DNA from: Chalciporus piperatus
Taxonomy: Eukaryota > Basidiomycota > Agaricomycetes > Boletales > Boletaceae
DNA length: 61,602 nt
NCBI GenBank assembly: GCA_038093975.1
Contig: JBBPTG010000148.1
Location: 1 to 61,602, forward strand
Direction: 5' to 3'
Both the position numbers and the translations under genes were made by a program. Every line of letters starts with the position of its first letter. Position 1 is the stretch's first letter. The notes beneath the pieces were generated by a model. It was not told the DNA's origin. It saw nothing but the letters and a program-made list of their open reading frames with translations, and ran no database searches. Positions 50,521 through 61,437 of the stretch are shown here, piece by piece.

Positions 50521-52359
50521 CTCCCACTCGAGCGCAATCGTAATCCCATCCCACGAACGAACTTCCAGTGTTGCTCCCTGACAAGAGGCTTGGTAAGGAT
50601 GTCGGCGACCATGTCCCCAGTAGGAACATATTGGATAACGGCTTCTCCGGTCGCAACCAAGTCGTCCCGGACGAAGTGGTACTTCCGTTTGATATGCTTG
50701 GTTCGAGCTCGGAACTGAGGATCACGGGAAAGGATGATGGCGGCCTGGTTATCGCAGTTGAGCGTTGTTGGGCCCTTCTGAGGATGTCCAATCTCCGCAA
50801 AGAAGGTCCGGAGCCAAGCAAGGTGCTGTCCAGCGAGACTGAGTCCGATGTACTCTGATTCCGTGGTAGACAGTGCGACCATGCTCTGCTGTTTGCTGGA
50901 CCAGGAAATGGCACCGCGATTGCTGAGAAACAGGAATCCGGAAGTGGAACGGGAGTTGTCCGGGTCCTGCGACCATCCAGCGTCAGAGTATCCATGGAAG
51001 TCCTGATCCAAGGACACATCAGTTCCGTCGTACCGAAGTTCCATGTCTGAAGTTGCTCGAATGTAACGGAGGACACGCTTTGCGGCTTCCCAATGGCACA
51101 TCTTGGGTGCGGAACTGTAACGGGCGAGGTGTCCAACAGTGTACGCGATATCCGGACGTGTTCCAAGCATGAGATACATGAGGGACCCGATGACGGTAAG
51201 GTAAGAAACAAGCTTCCCTTCAATCCGGAGTTCTGGAATCGTGGTGTTGTCCTCAGGATCTGTCGCAGAGAGATGTATGCCATGGACCATAGGAGTCCAG
51301 ACGGGAGCGGAGTTGGACATTCCAGTTCGCTCTAGAACGGTGCGAGCATACTGGGATTGACTCAAGGAGATGGTGCAGAGTTTCCGGTCGCGACGGATTT
51401 CGATTCCCAGGATGTACTTGGCTTCTCCAAGGTCGTGCATTTTGAATGCAGCGGAAAGGGCCTCCTTACAGGAGTTGATGAAACCCCTGGAGGTGGCTGC
51501 AAGGAGAAGGTCGTCGACATACACAACAAGGAAACAGACCTGTCCGTCTTTCCGAAGGACGTAAAGGCAGGTCTCTGCGTCGAGTCTGGTGAATCCGAGT
51601 TCTCCAAGCTTTTTGTCCAGGGTTTTGTTCCAAGTACGTCCGGCTTGTTTAAGGCCATATAGGGAGCGTCTGAGTCTCCAACAGCATCCGGAAGGAATGG
51701 GAACACCGTCCGGAGGTAGGAGGTACAATTCCTCCTCGAGCTCTCCGTTGAGATATGCGGTGGAAACGTCCATTTGATCCAGTTCCAAGTTATGCTTCGC
51801 GGCAAGAGCAATGATGGTCCGGACGGAATCGAGGTTTGCTACGGGAGCGAATACTTCCTGATAGTCAACTCCTTCGCGCTGGGTAAAGCCTCGAGCAACA
51901 ATCCGGACCTTGTATCGTTCGATCATGCCGTTCTGATCGCGTTTGATGCGGAACACGGGCTTGGAAGTGATCGGATTGACTCCGGATGGAATGGGGACGG
52001 TTTCGTAGACATGGTTGGTGTTTAAGCTGAGGAGTTCCTCCTCGACAGCGGATCTCCACTGGTCTGCGTTAGGACCTGCATACGCTTCCTTGATAGTGTT
52101 AGGAAGGTGTTCTCCCTGGGTTGCGTCAGCGGCTCCTGCAAAGATATGCTCCTGGAGCCTTTCCTGAGAGGCGTAGAATGCTCCTGGAATGTCCAAATCT
52201 GGATCCGGAGCTTCCGCGTTTTTGGAAAGTACTTCCGCAGGGGGTTCCAGTTGTTCCTGTTGGACATCCTGGCGTTCAGCTCGACGTGCAGCTTCCTCAT
52301 CAAGGGTGCGCTGGTAGTCTCGATTCCGGTTTGCTGTTTGACGGTTCCGATTGCTCCTT
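50508..52359 (-). pseudogene. copia pol, 3' half: reverse transcriptase and RNase H (displaced by insertion)
   Basis: The frame opens near the insertion edge (RNRDYQRTLDEEAARR...) and continues without interruption to TAA/stop at 50508. RT: VYETVPIPSG, FRIKRDQNGMIERYKVRIVA, ARGFTQREGVDYQEVFAPVA, MDVSTAYLNGELEEELYLLP, SLYGLKQAGRTW and the catalytic YVDDLLL. RNase H: HGYSDAGWSQDP, STSGFLFLSNRGAISWSSK, ALSTTESEYIGLS and DNQAAIILS. The domains look intact, but they are cut off from the first half of the polyprotein by 6.2 kb of foreign DNA, so this is half a gene rather than a working one. Confidence 0.9.
50521..50532 (-). other. Polypurine tract (PPT) next to the 3' LTR
   Basis: On the minus strand CTCGAGTGGGAG immediately precedes the LTR start TGTCAAAA. 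It has the position and purine bias (GTGGGAG) expected of the plus-strand primer. Confidence 0.65.
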
Positions 52360-52545
52360 CATCAGGAAAACGTCCGGTTACTGTCAATCACTGCGGCAAC
52401 TGAATTACTGTCAACTCCTGCCAATTCGGGCCTCGAGCATAGCCTCGCGACGACAGACCACTCCAGTCAGGCAGATGTAGACTACGAGATTCTTCACTAT
52501 CAGTGCTACTAGATACTACCATAACTTGTCTACTCTAAGATGCTA

Positions 52546-55500
52546 CTAAATGCCCATGCTATGAGAGTGGTGATCAATGTATTTATTGACGTAGAAGGCT
52601 TTGAATGCATCAAGGGATTCCGAGCAGTCGAGATCAGTAGGTAGAAAGTCCTCCCCATATACCCCAATCAAATGCGCACCTCGAAGCATCGCATCCAGCG
52701 AAATGACTGCTCGCACCCGCCTACCCCCCTCGTCCAACTCGGGTGCGACCATCCACATCCCCGTCAATCCATCTGGTTCCTCCCCAACCGGCAGAAACCA
52801 CTCCACCAGCGCGCATTCATACCTTCTGGCTTCATGACGTACGCTCAAAAAGAGCAGTATGCGTGCCACGAGAATGCCGCGCAGCCCGATCTGCTCTTCC
52901 CCCGCTTCAGCTCCTCCGTTGTCCACGAAAACGCAGTCCAAGCGTCCTGGTCCGCGTCGCCAAGAGGTGGTCGCCCGGATCATATCCTGGTGCATTCCTT
53001 TTCGCCCAGACTGATCACTTGGTGCGTGGTACGTCGCCCGCGCAGCGCGGAAGACCTTGACCCGTCCGCGCACCAACGGGCACCTGTTTATTGAGACTCG
53101 ATCCCCAGGAACCTCAGGGTTTGGGTTGACCTGGTCGTACAGAAAGCGGCGGATGCCTTCGACGAGCTCGGGATAACCGAGGTGATCCGCTAGTTCGTTC
53201 GCCGAGCTTGGGAGCCCTGGAACTGGGGTTTTGCAGGTCAGAACCTCCGCTCATTAGCCCAAGGTATTTAACTTACCATGCTTGCTTGTCAGTTTGACCT
53301 CGTAAGTAGGCGTCTCGTCATTGCCCACTTGTTCATCATCCTCGTCTTCACTATCCAGCTCCGAGGGTGCAATCCTTATCACCTCCAACTGCGGCGCAAC
53401 GAGCGAACCGACCAGCATCCCTTGCATCGCAAACTTCCCTCTCGCGCCTGCTAGCTTGTCGAGTCGTTGATTTGTCAACAACATTTGGCCCAAGGCCTCA
53501 AACCTACTTGAACGTCGCCATGGCTCCTTCACTGCTTTGATATGCTTCGATTCCGTGATTGACGAGCAAAGTCCGTTGGGCGCGCCGAACGACTCGATAA
53601 GTTGGCAATAATGTGTCATTGCGTGTTGTCGTGGCAATGAGAAGCCTTCCCTTACACCGACCTCCTGGAAAATGAGACGCTCGTGGTGAAACCGCTCGAC
53701 CGCGGCGTTGATCGCTTGCAGGCACCGCTCGTTGATCACGGACCGTCGAACAAGATAGCAAAAGTCGAGGAACGCACTGAACGCGCGAACCATTTGGTCG
53801 GGAACATGCCCAACCAATGCCGGCAGATATACCTTCAATAAATGTTAGAGTAGGTTACAATTCACGATCAAGGTCAGACTTACCTTCATCAATGCTTTCG
53901 AATCATCCCCCGTCCATTGTTTAAATCCTCGACCCTCTGGGAAACGCCGCAGACCAGGGAAAGGAGGCGCGGCTGCAATTCTATGAGACAGGCAGTTAGT
54001 CAGATCTCGTGTCAGCGGATGACGCACTCGAGTCCTTACCGGCGGTCTATGTCGGCCATAATTTCGGCAGCATGTGCCTTTCCATACGTCAATTCCAAGT
54101 ACTCCCCCACCCAAGTGACTAAATGGTCTTTGAAACTTCCTTTGATGATCTGATGCAACAGATCCGGCGCGATCAATTCATGAATATCTGCTCGGGGAAA
54201 CTGTGCAGTGAATGGCTATGACCTCATCTGATTAGCAAAACACTTATGTCCGTGACAGCCTTACATACCTCGATGTCGCCTACGATGCCGTAATCATCCC
54301 AAAGTGCCCTGAGATCCAGAATTTGTCGCAGGTGTTCAGTATGTCGACGAGAGCGTGGCCCCCCTCCTTGATCAAGATCCTCGCGTGCAGCTGTACAACT
54401 GCAATATGTTTGTCAGTACTTGACTCCGAGTCACCAATAACACCGCCTACTCACCGTGGACACCACCCCTGTACAATACAGGTCAACAGTGCTTGTTCAG
54501 GGTAGTCGGCGATATACGGCCCCAGCCCATATATGATGCGCCGCAAATGGCCGTCAGGGCAACGGACGACGTACGGTGTTGTCATGAAAGGTTTGAGAGA
54601 GTTGAGAATGGCAGCGAGAGAAGAATGGAAAAGTTGTCGGCGGAACTGTCGAAAATCGGTGTCGTCCTTGTGCGCTGTGTCAGCTTTCGGGTATATTAGT
54701 CTGTGAAAAAAAAATGGTCGGACTGATAACTAACTTTTTGGAATGGCGAGGAATCCCAGTATTGATACAGCGTCCCGATGTGCACGTCGCACACTATTGT
54801 GAACATTGCCCAGAGAAATATAGAGCGGATAGTATTCGGTGTGTCCTGTGCCGACGGACACAGTCGTTTTGTCACTACCTAGGATGACTGGCACGAATGT
54901 GGCCCCGTGAGTATCGGGGTCCTGTGCGATTAGATCCTAGTAACGAATGAGTACCACGAACAGTTCAAGTCCGACATGTAACTTGAAGCTACTTACTGAT
55001 TGATCCCATGCCCACTGTCCTGACATGAGGTCGCAGACTTCACGCTGGCCATCTGCATCTATGACCACCTTTGCTGCATAGTCTATATCACCGTCGTAAT
55101 CAGGGTTGTCGAGTTGGCGTTCGAGGATGGTCCGCGGGTTCCGGAACCATACATCATATTCCGCATTCATCCAGGCGGGCGGATCTTCTGGAAGAGCGCC
55201 TGAATACCGGACTGCGAAGGAGTGCCAAGGGCAGTCTCCATCCGTGATGGCATCAATCGTACTATATAGCTCGTTATGTGAATTGAATGGGGGATCTTGT
55301 TCGGCATAAGTTGCGGCGAGGATTTGCATGAGGCGATCAACTTTGCCAGCTGACATTTGAACTGTTTGATACAAAAATTCGGCCATCTCAAACTCGCCCC
55401 GATTATTGAAAGGGGACCAATCATCGACTTCACGCAAAACGCGCGGGGGGGGCGGTGCATTGGGAGCGAGTGGAAGCCCTTGATTGTCGCATGGTACACC

Positions 55501-55904
55501 TTTAGGAAACAGATGTTAGTCTATATGCATGTCTTGCCATGGGATGTGGACGAGATCCTACCATTGAGAAACGGATGACGTTCGATACGGCGGCGTTGCC
55601 CATTCTCAAGCGGGTAAGGTGATTCTTCACGTGGATAGCGGTGGTCTTCGTCCATGCCATCCTCGTTAATTTCTTCTACCCTCTCGGCATCCGGATTTCC
55701 TTCGGGGGGAGGAGAGGGAAGGTATCGTCGAGCGTTGTTGTAGTCTGGGTTCACTTCAAGAGGCGGGGAAGGTAATCTTTGATGCTGGTGGATGCGGGCA
55801 TGCCGCTTCAGCCCCCCACGAGTGGAGCATGCTTTGGAGCATGCTGGAAAGGCGCAGAGATATAGCTTGGGGCGGTAAGGTGCACGACGATGGCCGTTGA
55901 CCAT
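52546..55904 (-). CDS. Plavaka-family transposase (C2H2 zinc finger, multi-exon)
   Basis: Transposase of the Plavaka superfamily (CACTA-related) abundant in Agaricomycetes. The N terminus at 55904 (MVNGHRRAPYRPK) has a C2H2 finger, CAFPACSKACSTRGGLKRHA then RIH, probably DNA-binding. Next: EVDDWSPFNNRGEFEMAEFL, YQTVQMSAGKVDRLMQIL, NSHNELYSTIDAITDGDCPW and PAWMNAEYDVWFRNPRTIL, the hallmark block of the family. A central part (about 53900-54900) is spread over small exons I could not fully join. The 3' exons give YLPALVGHVPDQMVRAFSAF, LDFCYLVRRS, RQHAMTHYCQLIESFGAPNG, SSITESKHIKAVKEPWRRS and an acidic region, ending in a C-terminal exon (52546-53076) related to the same proteins. It may be full length and functional; I could not verify the catalytic triad. 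Confidence 0.82.
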
Positions 55905-56069
55905 GTCGCAGCTAACGGGGGGTCAGACGGAACCAAAATGTTTACCACCCGTGTGAGGCTTACCAGCATGATCAGGAAAAGGCCGAAAACTGTACAGACG
56001 AGACATCAGCGTAGGAATACGTGGCAATGACACATTGAAAAAAAAAAACCTCCCTCATCATACTCCCTT

Positions 56070-58354
56070 ATGTCTGCCAACCAACGCACCATAACCACTC
56101 GCGCCAAAAATAGGGACCGCCATCCGGGTGCCCCAGACCAGCCCATGGCCCGTCGAAGCACCGAGGTTGTCCAGCGAGAGCGGGCTGCCAAGGTGGCCGC
56201 AGTGGAGGAGGCCATTGAAGCCCAAACCCAGCAAGTAACCGAGGCTGCAAATTTCGAGCAAGTGCTTCAGAAAGAGGCTGATGCTCAACACAAACGATTT
56301 GTCAACTTACCTGCCCACTTCAATGTGGCGAGAATGAAGACGAAACAGCCGACACCACGCAAGCGAGCTCTCGCCGACCCTGGTGATGAGTGTCCGGACA
56401 CTCAGATGGCAAACTTGAACAGTACGTTTATCAGTCCCAAAGCTCCAATAAAATTGGCTACTCACCTCATTACATTCTCACTGGCAGAGGGGACAAAGGT
56501 TCAAGGCCAAAGTCAGCTCAGTCGTAATGAGAACGAGGACTCCGGCACTCTGTCCCAGGTTACCAAAAAGAAGCCGAAGACGTCACGGAGTCACATCGAG
56601 GCAGCCAAACAGGGACCCATAATTACCGTGACGCCGGCGGTACAACAGCCGAGTCTAGCCTCAACACCAGCAACGACGCAAACCCCAACTCAAGCAACAC
56701 CTCAAGCCTCAAGGCAGGGCACGGCCAATGGCAAAAAAGGCGCCACTACCATCAAGTAAGCTAATCGGTCACAAATACTAACGGTATTAACGAAAGGAAC
56801 ATTGCCTTGACAGTGGTAAGGCAACACCGGCACCAAAGTACAAGCCTGGTAGTAGTCCCGGTGGTCGTGTGGATGCCCAGCTAGGTGGCCTAGATAAAAC
56901 TTACCTGAAGAAGCGAGCTGCAGCACCACGCAAGCAAACCAGTATTGAAGTAACCAGTGGACCTGACGACAGCCAGTTCACCTTTGGTGGTCTCCCAGAC
57001 GAGGAACACCAGAGCTTCAGTGCCACAGAGCGCTCCCACCGATCCGAGACGAAGAGCAACGCTGAGCCTGCGAACAAGACCCCTGTGGTAAGTTGAAGGA
57101 TATCGTGACCCAGTGTGTCCGTTTGCGACGGCTAACGCGACACTTCCAGGTTACTACTCAGATCATACCCAACGCACCCGAGGCGCGGCTTCAGCAAAGC
57201 GCACCCATCGCGAAAGCCACTGCCAAGCCCCAGACTCGTGGTACCCACCAACAACTCCCCCGCGGCTCGCAGACGATGTTCACGCGATACTTCGTGCCGC
57301 TACTGCGAATGCACATGGGTACGCTCAAGAATCCGTGGGCTAACGATGGTCTAGTCGAGCAGATCCAAGTCTTCTGGGATATGCTATGTACCCCTAACTG
57401 GCCTCATGAGTTCGAGGAGGAAGGGGATGGACTCTACAATCTCGTAAGTCAATATAATAAGTGACGCGAGAGGCTGCTGCACTGCTGCTACAGGTAATGC
57501 AGAAGATATACGACTGGCGAAGAAACATCGGAAAGGCCGCCGTGGATGCACTCGAGGAACTGTGGCAGTCAAACAAGAAATATGAGGGGGCAGAGGCACG
57601 CAAGGCGTACGTGGCCTTTGCGCTGGCCAAGGGACTTCCATTCATGTACGGCGAGGTCACTGAAGTCGCCCCCGGGGAATACAAGGTAGGTACTAGGTAA
57701 TATCTACTAGGATTGATGGGCTGACCGCCTTCCGGCGACAGGGTAGCAAATCCTTCATGTCCGAGCTCGTGCTCAAGACGTTTGCGTCGCATCTCAAGGA
57801 TACCGCCACCGTTCGGGAGAAGACATCGTTCATGACGATCATCGACGAGCAACCACCATGTGGTGCACTTATCCTTGCCGTGACTGCGGTGAGTGGCACA
57901 TCGATCGAAAGGCTGCGTACGTTGATGTTGATGGCGGTGCCAGGTCGAGCGCGCACTCTCTTTGTACCGGACTGGAGAGAAGCTGCAGGGCAAGTTCAAG
58001 GGAGAGACGAGCTTCTCGGACACGATCTGGGGCGAGAAGAGCCTGCATTACCTCGCAACCGTGGACAAGGTCGGCCCGAATAAATATACGGCAATCATCA
58101 ATGTCGCGTCCGCGTATTGCAAGCCCTCCTCGCGTGCAACCGATCAGTCGAAATGGGCCGTTGGAGAAGACGAAGACGAAGACGAGCGTGCGCTGGTTCA
58201 GGTGTCCTCGGATGTCGAAATGTTTGAGGAGGACGGCGAGGAAGGGGTCGAAGGGGAAGACTCTGAGCAGGAGGCCGAATACGACACGGAAGATGGGAAC
58301 GGCGTTGGCGAAAATGGTGAAGATGAGGACGGACATGGCAACGACACTCAGTAG
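56070..58354 (+). CDS. Transposon companion gene of unknown function (possibly DUF6532-like)
   Basis: Divergent from the transposase and inside the same element. Exon 1 (56070-56754) is charged: MSANQRTITTRAKNRDRHPG, then an Ala/Glu/Gln coiled coil (VQRERAAKVAAVEEAIEAQT), Pro/Thr-rich linkers and KKKPKTSRSH. An intron joins K to GKATPAPKYKPGSSPGGRVD. The 3' half looks folded: TMFTRYFVPLLRMHMGTLKN, LVEQIQVFWDMLCTP, IYDWRRNIGKAAVDALEEL, ARKAYVAFALAKGLPFMY, SKSFMSELVLKTFASHLKD, PPCGALILAVTAVERALSLY and KSLHYLATVDKVGPNKYTAI, ending in a long acidic tail (...DEDGHGNDTQ-stop, 58352-58354). The ALILAVTAVERAL... pattern recalls DUF6532 proteins linked to mobile DNA in mushrooms, but I am not certain. 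No nuclease or helicase motif seen. Confidence 0.75.
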
Positions 58355-58598
58355 ACTTGGACATCTGTCTGGCAGCCGTAAATAAGGTGAAATGAATGCA
58401 TTCGGTGGTCGCAATGATATATACAGTGGGTCTGCAACTGTCTGCGAGTGCTGCCGGCGTAAATACTGTGTAGCACTGACTGTCTGATTCGTCTGGACCC
58501 AGATATGGACATAGCTGGGGGCAGGAGCAGGAAAATAACAGCTGCACGTCTGCTGCGTCTGCATGCAGACCCCCCAGAGGGGTGCCTTTTTCCTGATG

Positions 58599-60682
58599 TT
58601 CGAACTCCTGCTACGACTTGTGCAGGAGGTCGTTCCGGAGATGGACTTCGAACTGGAGCGGCAGGGGCAGGAACAGGAATAGGAACGGGAATGGGAGCAG
58701 GACGAGGGGCAGGAGCAGGAGCAGGAGGTTCCGGACCTATGTGGAGTTGACCCAAGCGGTCGACGAGATCCTCGACGGAATGATCTGGAGGTATGAGATC
58801 GTCTCCCACTGGTCCTGGAAGGGCTGGAGGTACAGGAATGTTGTCCTCCTCGGATTCCTCAGGTTCCGGCTGATGGAGACGTTGAGGAACAAGTCCCTCC
58901 CACTGACCCTCAGCAGGGAGATTTCTCCAAGGTGCGGAATCCACTTCAGAGATGGTTCCGGACTCATTGAAGGTGACATGTCGACTGGAGATGATGGTAC
59001 GGCGTTCGATATCGAGGAGCTTGTATGCCTGTTGCCCATAGGTATATCCAAGCATGATACATTTCCGTCCGTGGCTCCGGAACTTTCCTCCACGCAAATC
59101 CTTCGGAATGTGAGCATAGGCAGAACATCCAAAAGGACGGAAGAGGGTCGGATCGACTTTCCGTTTGAAAAGGGTCTGGTAGGGATTCGCTCCTTGGAGC
59201 GCGGACGTTGGACTCCTGGATGTAACATAGGCTGCAGTGGCCATAGCGTCAGCCCAGAAGGATTTAGGAAGTTTGGACTCCTCGAGCATGGTATTGGCGA
59301 GCGAGGATAGAGTTTGGTTCATCCGTTCCGCGAGTCCGTTTTGCTCTGGAGTATAAGGAGCAGACATCTCCTGAAGGGTTCCATCTTTCCGGAGTTGGTT
59401 CCGGAAGTCCTGTCCGGTGTACTCGCCACCCCCATCGCTCCTAAGGAACTGGACATGCGCCTCAGACAACTCCTCCTGTTCGACCTCAGCCTTGAAGAAG
59501 GCCTTGACGTCTACCTTCCACTGGTTGTATGTGGCTAGGACATCGCTCTTCTTCTTCAGGAAGTAGATCCAAGGGAAACGGGAGAAGTCGTCGACGATTA
59601 GGAGCCAGAACCGGAATCCTTCCCTGGACTGTGGAGTTATAGGACCTCCGACATCCGTGTGGACCACTTGGAGTGCATGCGTAGCTCGGGGTCTTTCCAG
59701 TAGCTCGAACGGAAGCTTCTTCATCTTTCCAAGGACGCAGGACTCACAGAATTCCGGAGTTCCAGAAAGCGTGTCAATCCCTTGGAGTTGACCATGCCTG
59801 ATCATATGCTGAATCCGTGGGATGGAGATGTGTCCCATGCGTCGATGGAGGAGGTTGATATCCACAGTGGCATGCGCAGCCTCCGGAGTGAGCATCGGAG
59901 TGGCTTCCGCGTGGTACAAACCCTCCTTGTGTGTTCCAACGATGATGGGAACAGGCCCCTTCCGGATGTGGCAGATGGAGGAGTTCGCAGGAAAGAGGGT
60001 GGATAGTCCAGCATTGGACAGGCGATGGACGGAGATGAGAGAAATCCGGAAGTCTGGAATGAGGAGGACGTTGCTTAGGATGACCTCAAACGTCTTTCCT
60101 TTGACAATGGAGCGAAGTGGAACAGATCCAATTCCGATCGCGGAAACAGTGGAGTTGTCTCCGAATGATACGGGACGTGGTGGATGGAGTGGACGATATG
60201 TGCGGAACCAGGAACGGTGCGGAACCATGTGGGATGTTGCTCCAGAGTCGATGAGGAGTGAGAAGTCAGCCAGCTTGGGTTCAGACGACAGATAGGCGTG
60301 AACACGTTGGATTAGAGACTCAGATACACTCTCCTTAGCTACGTTTGCACTTTCCGGAGGTCCGGAACTTTGGTCTGGACGCTCTTCCGTCGCATTAGCC
60401 TTTTCCCTTTCCTTTCCCTTTCCCTTTCCCTTTCCTTTCTGTCCAGGTCCTCCGCCTTCGCGAAGCCTCTCGACCCACTTCTTGTAAGCGAAGCAGTTGG
60501 ACGAGTCATGTCCATTGGACTGATGGTGCTCACACCAGGCGGAGGAGTTTCCAGGAACTCTTCCGGACGCTTTGAGGGCGGAATCAGAAGTTCCGGACGG
60601 ATTTAGACGGGATTCCTCAGATAGAACACGAAGTTCGATGGTGTCGAACGTGAGTTTGTCTTTCTCAACGGTGTTGATGATA
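58599..60682 (-). pseudogene. copia pol, 5' half: protease and integrase
   Basis: Minus-strand frame holding the gag zinc knuckle (WCEHHQSNGHDSSNCFAYKK), a lysine/glycine repeat (KGKGKGKGKEK) from a TTTCCC microsatellite, the aspartic protease SLLIDSGATSHM, the pre-integrase zinc motif (LLHRRMGHISIPRI with FCESCVLGK) and the integrase core: VVHTDVGGPITPQ, FLRSDGGGEYTGQDF and MSAPYTPEQNGLAERMNQTL, with the three acidic residues of the catalytic triad in place. A Pro/Glu/Ala linker runs to VAGVRTSG at the insertion edge (about 58598). Long and intact in itself but separated from RT. Confidence 0.9.
60395..60441. repeat. TTTCCC-type microsatellite in copia gag/pol
   Basis: CCTTTTCCCTTTCCTTTCCC-type repeat, about 45 bp, translating on the minus strand to alternating Lys-Gly. 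It sits just downstream of the zinc knuckle. Confidence 0.85.
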
Positions 60683-61216
60683 TCAGCTGGTTAGGCGTTG
60701 GATGGTCCGGATGGAAACGACGTGCTCAGAGATGGCAGAGGTGCCGTTCCAGGCAGTGGAGAAGAGACTGCGGAATGAATGGAAAGCGTCGGAAACGCTA
60801 GGAGTTGCATAGAGCTCCAGGAGTTTATCCCAGAGTTCCTAAGCAGTCAGGATGTTCTCCGTTTGCATCAGGATAACGTCATCCAGGTGGGTTTGGATGA
60901 TTCCGTGCGCTTTCTCATCTCGTTCCCTCCACTTCCGGATCTCCTCTGCCGTTGGACCAGTGGTAGAAGGGGTGGTGGTCGTAGCAGGAGTAGGAGTGTT
61001 TCCAGATGCGGAAGTGGACGGAGCAACTGCGGGAGTGGCTGTGCTAGAGGTTCCGGAAACTACGGATAGCGAGGGATCCGGATCCGTTCCTAGTACAACG
61101 CCTAGAACCTTTTCGCTTCTGAGGAGGACGGTGATGCGAAGACGCCAGGTGGTGAAGTTTCTGGGTCCCATCAAGCGAGGGACTGTGGAAGTCTGGGTGG
61201 TAGTATCCGATGTCAT
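60683..61216 (-). pseudogene. copia gag, 5' part, with stop and frameshift
   Basis: Starts MTSDTTTQTSTVPRLMGPRN at 61216, then FTTWRLRITVLLRSEKVLGV (typical copia Gag) and EIRKWRERDEKAHGIIQTHL. After QTENILTA a TAG (60839-60841) stands where homologues have Trp (LTA-x-ELWDKLLELYATPSV). The reading resumes in the same frame, FHSFRSLFSTAWNGTSAISE, until a TGA at 60683-60685, where a one-base shift brings in DIINTVEKDKLTFDTI of the next part. So Gag cannot be made as one chain; the copy is defective in gag as well as pol. Confidence 0.8.
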
Positions 61217-61423
61217 GATTATGACAGGTGACAGATGACAGGTGACAAGACAGTTTGATCGACAGGTGACAGGAGATGGTTCCTATGTCGGAGTGATCTG
61301 AGGATGTCTAGAACGGTCCGGAAACGGGCCGGAAGGGCGCGGGAAAATTGCGCGAAAGTGGATAGAGTCAAGGGACTCGGAGTCGTTGGGCAAGAGGACC
61401 GTTTGCTGCTAGTGGGCGCTAGC

Positions 61424-61437
61424 CAGGGCTCATAACC
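61424..61437 (-). other. Primer-binding site matching the initiator tRNA-Met anticodon arm
   Basis: Directly inside the 5' LTR, the plus strand reads CAGGGCTCATAACC. This equals the anticodon stem-loop of eukaryotic/fungal initiator tRNA-Met (CAGGGCUCAUAACC, anticodon CAU). The minus-strand PBS is its complement. Priming by the 3' end of a cleaved 5' half-tRNA, as in Drosophila copia and relatives, is the natural reading. Confidence 0.75.

Larger units (their letters stand above)
52360..58598. mobile_element. Plavaka-type DNA transposon inserted in copia pol
   Basis: About 6.2 kb separate the two halves of one copia reading frame (VAGVRTSG at the right, RNRDYQRTL at the left). The edges carry an 11-bp inverted match, CATCAGGAAAA (52360-52370) and TTTTCCTGATG (58588-58598), a candidate terminal inverted repeat; part of it may belong to the copia target, so the exact edges are uncertain by several bases. 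Cargo: a minus-strand Plavaka transposase gene and a plus-strand gene of unknown role, transcribed divergently from a 165-bp spacer at 55905-56069. Confidence 0.8.

Noticed and set aside
52546..58354. KDZ transposon or TET/JBP-carrying element
   Set aside because: The transposase block (WSPFNNRGEFEMAEF, YDVWFRNPR) fits Plavaka, and the companion gene shows no HxD...H dioxygenase motif.
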